Below, piece by piece: positions 18,437 through 26,554 of a stretch of 64,000 nucleotides of DNA (position 1 is the first letter of the stretch; every line of letters starts with the position of its first letter). The stretch lies in the NCBI RefSeq assembly GCF_000620865.1, contig NZ_KK211190.1, forward strand, positions 2,245,971 to 2,309,970, given 5' to 3'. The DNA is from Exiguobacterium sibiricum 7-3. Its GTDB lineage: Bacteria; Bacillota; Bacilli; Exiguobacteriales; Exiguobacteriaceae. Below the pieces are notes generated by a model. The model worked only from the letters and a program-made list of their open reading frames with translations. It ran no database searches and was not told where the DNA came from. Position numbers and translations under genes: made by a program.

Positions 18437-18454
18437 AAAATGAACATCCATTCA
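18437..18454 (-). promoter_or_regulatory. FadR-like operator upstream of the enoyl-CoA hydratase
   Basis: The reverse strand reads TGAATGGATGTTCATTTT. It matches most positions of the Bacillus FadR consensus TGAATGANTANTCATTCA (recalled from the literature). A second copy is upstream of the acyl-CoA ligase at 48055-48072. Confidence 0.55.
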
Positions 18455-18543
18455 TTATGATGTATTCGTGATGTTTTATGAAAATCCTTTTAAATACCTT
18501 CTTTTTTTATGAAAGCTCCACTTTTCCTCTTTCATTATGAAAA

Positions 18544-18572
18544 TTGAAGGCGTATAGTTTCCAAAAGATACA
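18544..18572 (+). promoter_or_regulatory. Possible SigA promoter of the MATE gene
   Basis: TTGAAG (18544-18549), 17-nt spacer, GATACA (18567-18572). The -10 is weak and no operator is evident. Confidence 0.35.
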
Positions 18573-18614
18573 GAAAGACAATACGTTTTACGGACTTAAA
18601 GGGGAATTAAATTT

Positions 18615-19997
18615 ATGAAAACAGTTAAACAACAATCATTATTTCAAATTACATGGCCGCTATTCATTGAAATCGCGCTTCATATGAGCCTCGGAATCAT
18701 CGCTACATTGATTCTGAGCTATTATTCGGACAGTGCAGCAGCTGCTGTCGGTGTTTCCAATCAGGTGCTTAACATTTTTATCATTCTGTTTAACATCACA
18801 TCCGTTGGAGCGACCATCATCATCGGTCAATATTTAGGTGCGAAACGGATTCAAGATGCTCGCCAGACCGCACGATCTGCTTTTTCCATCAACCTATACA
18901 TCGGTTTAATCATTTCCGTACTCGTCGCTTTGTTCGGAAAACAATTGCTCGGATTCTTCTCTTTAGAAGGAGAAACATTAGTGTACGGCGAAACGTTCTT
19001 AAAGATTGTTGGTCTCTTCTTATTCTTAGAAGCCATCTCTCTTACACTCGGTGCTATCTTACGCAGTCATGGTTTCACAAAAAATGCTATGTATGTCACG
19101 TTATTGATGAACTTCGTCAGTGCCTTCGGTAACGTCATCGCTGTCCTCGGATTATTTGGTATTCCTGTCCTTGGAGTCGCCGGAGTCGCCTGGTCGATCG
19201 TCGTTGCCCGAACAGTGGCAGTCGTTTTACTCTTTTTCGTTGTTTACCGGAAACTGTCTTTACGCTTTAAATTAAAAGATTTGATTCAAATTAATCGACG
19301 TGATATCAAAAGTATCATGAATATCGGAATTCCTTCTGCCGGAGAAGGTGTCTCCTATCAATTTTCTCAATTGATCATTACCGGCTTTATCGCCACAATC
19401 GGTGAGTCGGCTCTTTCTGCACGCGTTTATGTCTCGAATATCACGATGCTTTGTTTCTTGTTTACATTAGCTATCGCACAAGGAACACAATTATTAGTCG
19501 CCCGCCAAGTTGGAGCGCAACAATTTGAAGCAGCACATGCCCGTGCTGTAAAAACGCTGAAAATCGCTGTTTTTGCAAGCTTCGTTTCTGCCGTTGCACT
19601 GGCATCAGTCGGAACATCGATTCTGTCGATGTTCACATCAAGCCCGGAAATCATCGCTATCGGTATTCCATTATTATGGGCAAGTGTCATTCTTGAACCA
19701 GGTCGTGCCATGAATATCGTTCTGATGGGAACGTTGAAATCAGCCGGGGACGTCCGTTTCCCTGTCGCCATCGGTATTCTCTCGATGTGGGGAATCGCCG
19801 TTGTTCTTAGCTATACACTCGGCTTGCAATACGGACTTGGCTTACTCGGTATCTGGATCGCCTTTTCTGCCGACGAATGGTTCCGTGGCATCTTTGCCTT
19901 AAAACGTTGGAACAGTCGGAAGTGGGCTCAATACGCTGTCGTCAAAGGAGACCAACATGATCACAACGAACGTCGCGAGACTTCTAAAGCAGTCTGA
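18615..19997 (+). CDS. MATE-family multidrug/metabolite efflux transporter
   Basis: 460 residues with twelve membrane helices in two related halves. It extrudes cationic drugs or metabolites by Na+ or H+ antiport. AAAGGGGAATT precedes the ATG. The last 41 bases overlap the YbaK gene, which starts in another frame at 19957, so the two are likely co-transcribed. The hydrophilic C-terminal tail is encoded by the overlap. Substrate is unknown. Confidence 0.88.
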   Translation: MKTVKQQSLFQITWPLFIEIALHMSLGIIATLILSYYSDSAAAAVGVSNQVLNIFIILFNITSVGATIIIGQYLGAKRIQDARQTARSAFSINLYIGLIISVLVALFGKQLLGFFSLEGETLVYGETFLKIVGLFLFLEAISLTLGAILRSHGFTKNAMYVTLLMNFVSAFGNVIAVLGLFGIPVLGVAGVAWSIVVARTVAVVLLFFVVYRKLSLRFKLKDLIQINRRDIKSIMNIGIPSAGEGVSYQFSQLIITGFIATIGESALSARVYVSNITMLCFLFTLAIAQGTQLLVARQVGAQQFEAAHARAVKTLKIAVFASFVSAVALASVGTSILSMFTSSPEIIAIGIPLLWASVILEPGRAMNIVLMGTLKSAGDVRFPVAIGILSMWGIAVVLSYTLGLQYGLGLLGIWIAFSADEWFRGIFALKRWNSRKWAQYAVVKGDQHDHNERRETSKAV

Positions 19998-20424
19998 CAT
20001 CCCGTTCGACTTGCTTTCCTATCCTGTTGATGAACAGGATTTATCCGCTCAACATGTAGCTAGAAAGATTAATTACCCGCTTTCGTCTATTTTTAAAACA
20101 TTAGTTTTAGAAACAGATTCACATCAACATGTGTTTGCTGTCATTTCCGGCGAAGAAGAAGTCAGTTTAAAGGCCGTCGCACGAACAGTGTCAGCCAAGA
20201 AAGCACATTTAGTGCCAATGAAAGACTTGAAGCAACTAACGGGGTACATCCGAGGAGGTGTCGCCCCGATTGGTGCGAAAAAACCTTTTCCGGTCCTTTT
20301 ATCGGATTCGGCCCTGAATCAAGAATTCATCATTATTTCGGCTGGGAAACGTGGTCTGCAAATCAAACTCGCTCCTGATGATTTTCTGCGCTTCACGAAC
20401 GGGGTTGTCTTCATGAACCGCTGA
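19957..20424 (+). CDS. ybaK: YbaK/EbsC-type aminoacyl-tRNA deacylase
   Basis: 155 residues. The YbaK fold has the family signatures SSIFKTLVLE (substrate-binding lysine), the segment SGEEEVSLKAVAR and TGYIRGGVAPIGAKK. These enzymes clear Cys or other wrong amino acids from tRNA(Pro) in the cytosol. It begins inside the 3' end of the MATE gene; GGAGACC lies upstream of the ATG. The exact editing specificity is not predictable. Confidence 0.88.
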   Translation: MITTNVARLLKQSDIPFDLLSYPVDEQDLSAQHVARKINYPLSSIFKTLVLETDSHQHVFAVISGEEEVSLKAVARTVSAKKAHLVPMKDLKQLTGYIRGGVAPIGAKKPFPVLLSDSALNQEFIIISAGKRGLQIKLAPDDFLRFTNGVVFMNR

Positions 20425-20484
20425 TATCTACCAGTTGTTTATGATATGATGGATAGTATCGAAGAAGTGGCAGGAGGAATCATT

Positions 20485-21192
20485 TTGTGGAAAGAACGTG
20501 TACGTAACTCTATTCCGAACCTCTTTACGTTCGGAAATTTATACTGTGGTTTTCTTGCCATCGTCATGGCGGCGCGGGGAGATTTTCAAAATGCGACCTT
20601 ACTGATCGTCATCGCGATGATGTTAGATAGTTTGGATGGTCGGATTGCCCGAATGCTTGGTGTCGCAGGTGACTTTGGAAAAGAATTGGATTCACTAGCT
20701 GATGTCGTGACTTTTGGTGTCGCTCCAGCCATGATGGCGTATTACACTTATTTTTATGATTTCGGAGAAATCGGTTTGCTGATTGCGGCTTTGTTCCCTC
20801 TATTTGGTGCATTTCGCTTAGCCCGTTTCAATCTCTCGGCTACTAATGTGGCTTCTGCTTATTTTTCCGGCGTCCCGATTACAGCGGCTGGAGGTATTTT
20901 AGCCGTCGTCACCCTATTCAGTGGACGTATGAATGATTTAATGGTGCCACTCGTCTTTACTGCACTCGCTTTTTTAATGGTAAGTCGAGTCAAAATCCCG
21001 AGCTTCAAAGATATTCCGGTACCTAGACATACATTCGTCATCACGTTTACGTTACTGTATGTGACTTATGTGATGATTGCCCGCAGCAACGAGTGGTCGA
21101 CCTTCTGGTTCGTCGCAGTGCCATTGTATATCGCATTTTTATTGTTTTCCTTCATCAAAAAGAAAAAACAAAAAAGTCATCAAATCGATTAA
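20485..21192 (+). CDS. pssA: CDP-diacylglycerol--serine O-phosphatidyltransferase
   Basis: About 235 residues, an integral membrane protein. The CDP-alcohol phosphotransferase motif DG-x2-AR-x8-G-x3-D-x3-D is seen as DGRIAR ... GKELDSLAD. It makes phosphatidylserine, which Psd (545-1324) decarboxylates to phosphatidylethanolamine. The frame is open from 20446. AGGAGG followed by 8-9 nt points to the TTG at 20485 (LWKERVRNSIPN), the usual N-terminus of the family. It ends in a strong terminator. Confidence 0.9.
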   Translation: MWKERVRNSIPNLFTFGNLYCGFLAIVMAARGDFQNATLLIVIAMMLDSLDGRIARMLGVAGDFGKELDSLADVVTFGVAPAMMAYYTYFYDFGEIGLLIAALFPLFGAFRLARFNLSATNVASAYFSGVPITAAGGILAVVTLFSGRMNDLMVPLVFTALAFLMVSRVKIPSFKDIPVPRHTFVITFTLLYVTYVMIARSNEWSTFWFVAVPLYIAFLLFSFIKKKKQKSHQID

Positions 21193-21221
21193 ACAGACCG
21201 ATTCACTCGGTCTGTTTTTTT
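21191..21221 (+). terminator. pssA terminator
   Basis: An 11-bp stem AAACAGACCGA/TCGGTCTGTTT with a five-base loop, then a T run. Confidence 0.9.
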
Positions 21222-21310
21222 AATACAGTGAATTCCACCTCCATTCTGGCTCGTCGCCCATTCCTACAGGTATACTAATATCAGAATACATAGAGATGGA
21301 GGACACACTT

Positions 21311-22069
21311 ATGATGGATCGGTTCCAAAATAAACTTTGGTTATTTTTTACGATTTGGTTTTTCATCGGACTGATTTTAGTCGGTTTTTCCTTACTGCCC
21401 CCTTGGCTTGAATGGGCAAATGCCGTTTTTTTATTTGCATCTGGTTTATATGCCGCTCTTTATCTCTGGGATGTCTTGCCAAAAGGACGTTTCATCATTC
21501 CAGTCATTTTCTTTGGTTCAATCCTCATCGAATCCATCGGCGTCCATACAGGTTGGCCGTTCGGCACATACGCATACGAAGCAGATTTTGGTGTACAACT
21601 GCTCGGTGTACCGATTACGATCGGTGCCGCCTGGTTATCCGTCATGGGAGCAAGTCTTGCCTTCTCACGCCGGTTTCCATTTCGCTACAATACTGTGATT
21701 CTGGTGCCGTTGTTTGCCGTTTGGTTGGATTTAGCGATTGATCCGGTAGCAGCTAACGTCAAATCGTATTGGATCTGGCAGGATGGCGGATTGTATTATG
21801 ACATCCCGACCCAAAACTTTTTTGGCTGGTATGGAACAGCACTTTTCTTTGCTCTCCTGATTGCCCGGTTCGAACAACAGGTCACAATCACAGCCCTTGA
21901 ACGAAACAATCAGTATCTGTTTTTAATGCTCCATGCGTTGTTTGGTCTGACAGCAGGTGTCGCGGGTCTTTACGGCGTCACGTCGATCAGCCTTCTCGCA
22001 GGTCTTACCTATTGGCTCACACAAGGAGGCGTTCCTCTTGCAAAAAGCAAACAAAAACAAATGGGCTGA
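21311..22069 (+). CDS. cruF: CruF-like carotenoid hydratase (carotenoid biosynthesis protein, DUF422)
   Basis: About 252 residues with seven or eight membrane helices. The segment GVHTGWPFGTYAYE with LGVPITIGAAWLSVMGAS is typical of the CruF/DUF422 family, which adds water across a terminal double bond of acyclic carotenoids. GGAGG (in ATGGAGGACAC) places the start at 21311 or 21314. It is the first gene of the right-going carotenoid arm, and its end overlaps the acyltransferase gene. Action on a C30 substrate is inferred from the adjacent crtM/crtN genes. Confidence 0.82.
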   Translation: MMDRFQNKLWLFFTIWFFIGLILVGFSLLPPWLEWANAVFLFASGLYAALYLWDVLPKGRFIIPVIFFGSILIESIGVHTGWPFGTYAYEADFGVQLLGVPITIGAAWLSVMGASLAFSRRFPFRYNTVILVPLFAVWLDLAIDPVAANVKSYWIWQDGGLYYDIPTQNFFGWYGTALFFALLIARFEQQVTITALERNNQYLFLMLHALFGLTAGVAGLYGVTSISLLAGLTYWLTQGGVPLAKSKQKQMG

Positions 22070-22736
22070 ACGAACCTTTCATTTATACTTGAAAGAACGT
22101 TTAATTCGAAAACAATTCCACCGGATTCTATACCGGGCCGATGATTTACCGACCCCCGGATTGATGCTCGCAACACACGGATCGTGGTGGGACGGCATGA
22201 TTTTGTTTCATTTGGATCAAACGATCTTGCATCACGATCCTTACGTCATGATTGACAGGCAGGGACTGGAGCGGTTTCCTTTTTTCACACGCCTCGGCGG
22301 CTTTTCCATCGACCGGAGTTCGTTTGCGGAAATCAAACAAAGCCTACAGTATGCAAAAGATCAATTGGCGAATGGAAGCAGTGTCTGGATGTTCCCTCAA
22401 GGGGAAGAACGGCATCAAGAAGAACGTCCGCTTCAGCTCAGCAGCGGAGCGACACATCTGGCAAAAGCAGCCCGCTCCATTTCCTTGTTTTCGTTTTATT
22501 ACTCATTTGGTCATGAACAACAGCCGGATGTCTACATCCGGACCCGGACGATTCAATTACCTGAAGGACGTAGTTCAGAGCAGTTACGTTACTTAACGAA
22601 CGCGATGACCCAGCTGTATGATGATGTCCGGACTGATGCGATCGAAGAACGGATTGAATCGTATCGTGTGTTGACTACGAGAAAGGAACCGCTCCCCGTT
22701 AAAACGGAACAGTGGTTACAGGCGATCCGTTCATGA
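22038..22736 (+). CDS. PlsC-like acyltransferase of the carotenoid locus
   Basis: About 232 residues. The lysophospholipid acyltransferase motif H-x4-D is seen as HGSWWD, and the second conserved block is WMFPQGEE. The annotated frame is open from 21957, but AGGAGG (22024-22029) and 8-nt spacing point to TTG at 22038 inside the end of cruF. In the carotenoid operon it probably esterifies the sugar of a glycosyl carotenoid, replacing the unrelated CrtO of Staphylococcus. That role is inference from position. Confidence 0.78.
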   Translation: MQKANKNKWAERTFHLYLKERLIRKQFHRILYRADDLPTPGLMLATHGSWWDGMILFHLDQTILHHDPYVMIDRQGLERFPFFTRLGGFSIDRSSFAEIKQSLQYAKDQLANGSSVWMFPQGEERHQEERPLQLSSGATHLAKAARSISLFSFYYSFGHEQQPDVYIRTRTIQLPEGRSSEQLRYLTNAMTQLYDDVRTDAIEERIESYRVLTTRKEPLPVKTEQWLQAIRS

Positions 22737-23809
22737 TGGTCGTACTGTTCGTCATTGCAACTTTTGTTTGTCTCTATACGTTCATCAACTTGTCATTCTT
22801 ACCGAAATTAAGCGAACCTGTTCTTCCGCCAAGTCTTGCAATCTGTATTCCACTTCGAAACGAAGAACGGAATGTCGAGAAACTGATTCGTTCGTTACGA
22901 CAAGCGCTTCATCCGAATATGCATGTCTATTTATATGAAGACCGCTCGACTGATCAGACACGTGATTTGTTAGTCCGCCTTGTCGGCGGAGAGGATCAGT
23001 TCACAATCATCGATGGTCTTGATTTACCATCTGGCTGGGCTGGAAAAGTCCATGCTTGTCATCAACTCGCGAGTGCGACGCATGAAGAGTACCTGTTGTT
23101 CTTAGACGCTGATATTACTTTGGCAGCAGATACGATTCCCCGGCTCTATGCGACGTTGCAAAAAGAACAGGCGGTCTTCTTGTCAGGCTTCCCGTCATTC
23201 CCCGTTCCGACCTTTCTCGGAAAGTGCCTGATTCCGATGCAGCACGTCTTAATCGCCCAACATCTGCCGATTGCATTTCGGAAGGTCAAACACCCTGCCT
23301 TTGCAGCGGCAAACGGTATGGTCGTTCTCGTCGAACGTAAAGCTTACGAACACGTTGGTGGACATCAAACCATTCAAATGGCACTCGTCGACGATTTGGA
23401 GCTATGTCGGGCTTTTAAACAAAACGGTTTTACGACGACACTTGTTCATGTGTCTCCCTATGTCAGCTGTGACATGTATGCGACTAACCGTGATGTGTGG
23501 CAAGGTTTCCTGAAAAACGTTTTCCGCGGTATGAACGATTCTTATGCAGTAGGCAGCTATTTCCTGTTGTTTTACCTTGTTCAAGCTGCCGCTTTACCGC
23601 TCGTGTTCATATTCCCGTCGATTTGGACACTCGGAGCTTTTCTTTTGATCATGATTGCCCGTTACCGCATTGACCGGAAGGCAATGATTTTTCATGCCTG
23701 GTTTTGGCATCCACTTGCGGTCATTCTTTATGTCGTCCTGCTAGCGACGGCGATGATTCGAAGATTCAATAAAAGGGAAATCAGTTGGAAAGGTCGGACA
23801 TATTCTTAA
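22733..23809 (+). CDS. Family 2 glycosyltransferase, CrtQ-like
   Basis: About 358 residues. An N-terminal hydrophobic segment is followed by a GT2 domain with IPLRNEERNVEKLI, the DxD region LFLDADITL and LVDDLELC. C-terminal membrane helices occupy about 280-345. The ATG overlaps the stop of the acyltransferase gene (ATGA), so translation is coupled. The likely role is transfer of glucose to the hydroxyl or carboxyl end group of the C30 carotenoid at the membrane, as CrtQ does for staphyloxanthin. Confidence 0.82.
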   Translation: MMVVLFVIATFVCLYTFINLSFLPKLSEPVLPPSLAICIPLRNEERNVEKLIRSLRQALHPNMHVYLYEDRSTDQTRDLLVRLVGGEDQFTIIDGLDLPSGWAGKVHACHQLASATHEEYLLFLDADITLAADTIPRLYATLQKEQAVFLSGFPSFPVPTFLGKCLIPMQHVLIAQHLPIAFRKVKHPAFAAANGMVVLVERKAYEHVGGHQTIQMALVDDLELCRAFKQNGFTTTLVHVSPYVSCDMYATNRDVWQGFLKNVFRGMNDSYAVGSYFLLFYLVQAAALPLVFIFPSIWTLGAFLLIMIARYRIDRKAMIFHAWFWHPLAVILYVVLLATAMIRRFNKREISWKGRTYS

Positions 23810-23824
23810 GGAGGCTTTATTGTT

Positions 23825-25297
23825 ATGAAACATATCGCAGTCATCGGAGCGGGGCTTGGCGGTTTGAGTGCCGCCATCTCACTGGCTTCAAAAGGGTTTA
23901 AAGTTACTGTCATTGAACGCAACGAACACATCGGTGGAAAGATGATGCCCATTACGTCTGAGGGACACCGGTTTGACTTCGGTCCCAATACCATCACGAT
24001 GCCTGAAATCTTTCAATCCGTCATTTTAGAGTCAGGAGCAGATCCAGATGACTACTTTACGTTTGAGAAATTGACACGTCATACCGTCAATCACTTTCCG
24101 GATGGACGTTCGTTGACATTCGCCAGTGGTCGTGAGGCGATGCGGACTGAAGTCGACCGTTTCACGAATGGTCAGCTTGCTAAAAATGATATTACTGGTT
24201 ATCAGGACGAGGTTAAGGAACTGTACAATATCGCTAAACAACAATTTTTCATCAATATCGACTCTTATTTCAATTTTTCCTTATTGCGCGACATGATCAA
24301 GGTTCATCCTTTAAAAACACTGCATGGACTACACAAAAAATATTTTAAGGACCCCCAGTTGATTCAAGCACTTGACCGTTATGCAACCTACATTGGAAGC
24401 AGCCCGTTTCAAGCACCCGCTACATTCGGTTTGATTGCCCATCTCGAGTTAAATGACGGTGTTTATTTCACACGTGGCGGAAATACGACCATCGCCGAAG
24501 GGTTTGCCCGTCGCGCCCGCGAACTTGGCGTTATTTTCCGGTTAGGAGACGAAGTGACGCAGATTGAAGTGACGAATCAGTTGGCAACAGAAATTGAACT
24601 CAATCACGTCGATTACCTGTCTGTTGATTTCATCGTTTTAAACGGTGACTTGCTGACACAATATCCACGATTGATTTCAGAAACCGTACGGCCTGACTTC
24701 AAAAATCCAACACCTTCACAAATGGAGCCGTCGATTTCTGCTTATGTCCGGTGTATCGGACTTGGACGCCGTATTGATGGACTCGCGCATCACAATGTCT
24801 TTTTCTCTTCTGATTATGAAGCTGAGTTCGAAGCTTTGTTTAATCAACATCGTTATGCAGAAGAACCGACCATTTACATCTCGAACTCTTCGGTCACTGC
24901 ACCGGAAATGGGAGAAGCCGGCGACAACCTGTTTGTTCTTGTAAATGCTCCGGCTACTCATAAAGGGTCTGCTATTGATTTTGATACGTATGATAAAATT
25001 ATCAATCAACGTCTGCAACAGTTCGGAATCGATATCACGTCTGACGTTTTATTCGAACAGCGGATTACTCCGCAAGACATTGAACAAAAATTTTCAGCGT
25101 ATCATGGTTCGCTGTATGGTCTTTCTTCAAACGGCACACGTGGCGCTTTCATGCGTCCAAGCAACCGTTCAAAGAATGTTCACAATTTGTTTTTTGCCGG
25201 TGGATCGACGCATCCTGGTGGCGGTAGTCCAATGGTGACGCTTTCAGGAAAACTGGCAAGCGAACGAATCGTGTCCGCTGTCGCCTCTACCCTGTGA
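23825..25297 (+). CDS. crtNb: CrtP/CrtNb-like C30 carotenoid oxidase
   Basis: 490 residues, FAD-dependent phytoene-desaturase fold. The dinucleotide-binding motif is VIGAGLGGLSAA (residues 6-17), with IERNEHIGGKMMP and the C-terminal signature FAGGSTHPGGGSPMVTLSGK. The segments YIGSSPFQAPA and HHNVFFSSDYE fit Staphylococcus CrtP (diaponeurosporene oxidase) better than CrtN. It oxidises the terminal methyl group of diaponeurosporene or diapolycopene to an aldehyde or acid. It is the last gene of the right-going arm. Confidence 0.8.
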   Translation: MKHIAVIGAGLGGLSAAISLASKGFKVTVIERNEHIGGKMMPITSEGHRFDFGPNTITMPEIFQSVILESGADPDDYFTFEKLTRHTVNHFPDGRSLTFASGREAMRTEVDRFTNGQLAKNDITGYQDEVKELYNIAKQQFFINIDSYFNFSLLRDMIKVHPLKTLHGLHKKYFKDPQLIQALDRYATYIGSSPFQAPATFGLIAHLELNDGVYFTRGGNTTIAEGFARRARELGVIFRLGDEVTQIEVTNQLATEIELNHVDYLSVDFIVLNGDLLTQYPRLISETVRPDFKNPTPSQMEPSISAYVRCIGLGRRIDGLAHHNVFFSSDYEAEFEALFNQHRYAEEPTIYISNSSVTAPEMGEAGDNLFVLVNAPATHKGSAIDFDTYDKIINQRLQQFGIDITSDVLFEQRITPQDIEQKFSAYHGSLYGLSSNGTRGAFMRPSNRSKNVHNLFFAGGSTHPGGGSPMVTLSGKLASERIVSAVASTL

Positions 25298-25324
25298 ACG
25301 TTATGTGAATTGCATATCAATTAC

Positions 25325-25353
25325 TTGTACGGACAACTTAGATTTGATACGAT
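25325..25353 (+). promoter_or_regulatory. Extended -10 promoter of the predicted structured RNA
   Basis: -35 TTGTAC (25325-25330), spacer of exactly 17 nt, -10 TACGAT (25348-25353), with TG at 25345-25346 forming an extended -10 (TGATACGAT). It starts 28 bases after the crtNb stop. No ribosome binding site or reading frame of useful length follows. Confidence 0.6.
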
Positions 25354-25359
25354 TACTTC

Positions 25360-25715
25360 GAGTTCAAGAGGTAGTGATTGACCCCACATCCTCAATCAAG
25401 CGCATGGTGACTTCCCCGAGTCAAAAGCGTTTAGGAACTTAACATATCTGTTTTGTCTTAATCGTTTGTTCAAGACCCACTTGTTCAACGGATACACCAC
25501 CGTAAACTGTTTGGCATGACTTACGACGTTCCCCCTTAGATCGTCTCATCCCAATCAGTTTACAGACGGCTCAATCATCAACTGATCCATCCCCGTGGAT
25601 CGCGACCCGTCTTGTTGGAAATATGTATCTGATTTTGTACAAACAGATTTCAGTTTAGACTCCCCGGTCTAAACTCCATAAAAAAGACCTTGGTCCCCGC
25701 CAAGGTCTTTTTTTT
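25360..25715 (+). ncRNA. Candidate structured regulatory RNA with repeated C-rich hairpin loops
   Basis: About 355 nt of non-coding sequence between a promoter and a terminator. Hairpins seen by eye are 25375-25398 (TGATTGA/TCAATCA, loop CCCCACATCC); 25408-25423 (TGACT/AGTCA, loop TCCCCG) inside an outer stem AAGCGC/GCGTTT; and 25463-25490 (loop ACCCA). GTAAACTG/CAGTTTAC (25502-25563) encloses GACG/CGTC with loop containing TTCCCCCTT. Next are 25584-25601 (GATCCA/TGGATC, loop TCCCCG) inside AGACGG/CCGTCT (25564-25612), a weaker one at 25627-25648, and 25652-25675 (AGTTTAGAC/GTCTAAACT, loop TCCCCG). The terminator at 25686-25707 also has loop TCCCCG. It is not recognisably tmRNA, 6S, SRP or RNase P RNA. 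Confidence 0.62.
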
Positions 25716-25721
25716 ATGGAG
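25675..25721. terminator. Strong bidirectional terminator between the carotenoid arms
   Basis: Stem GACCTTGG/CCAAGGTC with loop TCCCCG, extended by paired A6/T8 and CTCCAT/ATGGAG. It ends transcripts of the structured RNA or crtNb (+) and of crtM (-). Confidence 0.92.
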
Positions 25722-25726
25722 TTTTT

Positions 25727-26554
25727 TTAAATCGTGGCGAGTAACTTCATCTTTTGCCAACGGCTGACATAGGCACGTTTTGTGAACACATCGTATTGAT
25801 TATCACGTGCCGCGTCCAGAATTCCCCGGTAAAGTAAGGCCGCCACTTTCAGCGCACGGCGACTTTCTTTCGGGTAGCGATCAAACGAAGGCGTTGCTGC
25901 ATCATATAAATGCTCTGCTCTTAAAGCCAATGCCTCCCATAATCCAGCAAAGTCTCCAGAAGGGGTTCCTGTTAATAACGATTCTGTCGTCACATCATAC
26001 TGGTCCATCCAATCTTTCGGTAAATAAACACGTCCTCGTTTTGCATCCTCGCCTACATCCCGGAGGATGTTCGTCAATTGCATCGCGATTCCGAGTTGAA
26101 TGGCCGACTCCCGTAAATCATTTTGTTTGGGTGCAAGAATCGGTAACAACATCAAACCAACCGTACTCGCGACGTAATAACTATATTTTTCCGTCTCTTC
26201 CAGTGACTGATACCGGTTTTTCTCGATATCCCACCGCATACCTTCTGCCAGTTCTAAAAACGGCGTTTCATCCATCTCATATCTTTTAAAGACATCTGCG
26301 AGTGCAATCCATAGTGGTTTATTAATCGAGTGACCCGATCGGAACAAACGAAACTCTTCTAAAAATTCTGCTAAACTTTCTTTTGGAGTGGCGGATTCAT
26401 CTACTGTATCGTCGAGAAACCGACAAAATGTGTAAATGGCATACACCGCCATCCGATCTTGCTTCGGTAATAAGGAAAAGGCTTTATAAAACGTTTTAGA
26501 TCCGCTTTGAATCGTCTGTTCACATATCACGTACGCGTTCGTCACTGTATCCAC
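25727..26554 (-). CDS. crtM: Dehydrosqualene (4,4'-diapophytoene) synthase
   Basis: 275 residues, squalene/phytoene synthase fold. The first aspartate-rich motif is FCRFLDDTVDE and the second is QLTNILRDVGEDAKRGRVYLP. It condenses two farnesyl diphosphates to C30 dehydrosqualene. C30 rather than C40 use is inferred from the neighbouring CrtN/CrtP-type genes and the absence of a GGPP synthase. It starts at a GTG (26554) after GAGGTGG, overlapping the end of the upstream crtN-like gene by 35 bases. Confidence 0.9.
   Translation of the reverse strand: MDTVTNAYVICEQTIQSGSKTFYKAFSLLPKQDRMAVYAIYTFCRFLDDTVDESATPKESLAEFLEEFRLFRSGHSINKPLWIALADVFKRYEMDETPFLELAEGMRWDIEKNRYQSLEETEKYSYYVASTVGLMLLPILAPKQNDLRESAIQLGIAMQLTNILRDVGEDAKRGRVYLPKDWMDQYDVTTESLLTGTPSGDFAGLWEALALRAEHLYDAATPSFDRYPKESRRALKVAALLYRGILDAARDNQYDVFTKRAYVSRWQKMKLLATI

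Noticed and set aside
25404-25442. 12-codon open frame inside the candidate RNA (ATG at 25404)
   Set aside because: No ribosome binding site, and it lies across a hairpin with a conserved loop.
25360-25715. tmRNA, 6S RNA, SRP RNA, RNase P RNA or a riboswitch
   Set aside because: None of the conserved cores (tag frame and CCA end, central bubble, Alu/S domain, P4 helix) is seen, and no forward gene follows the terminator for a riboswitch to control.
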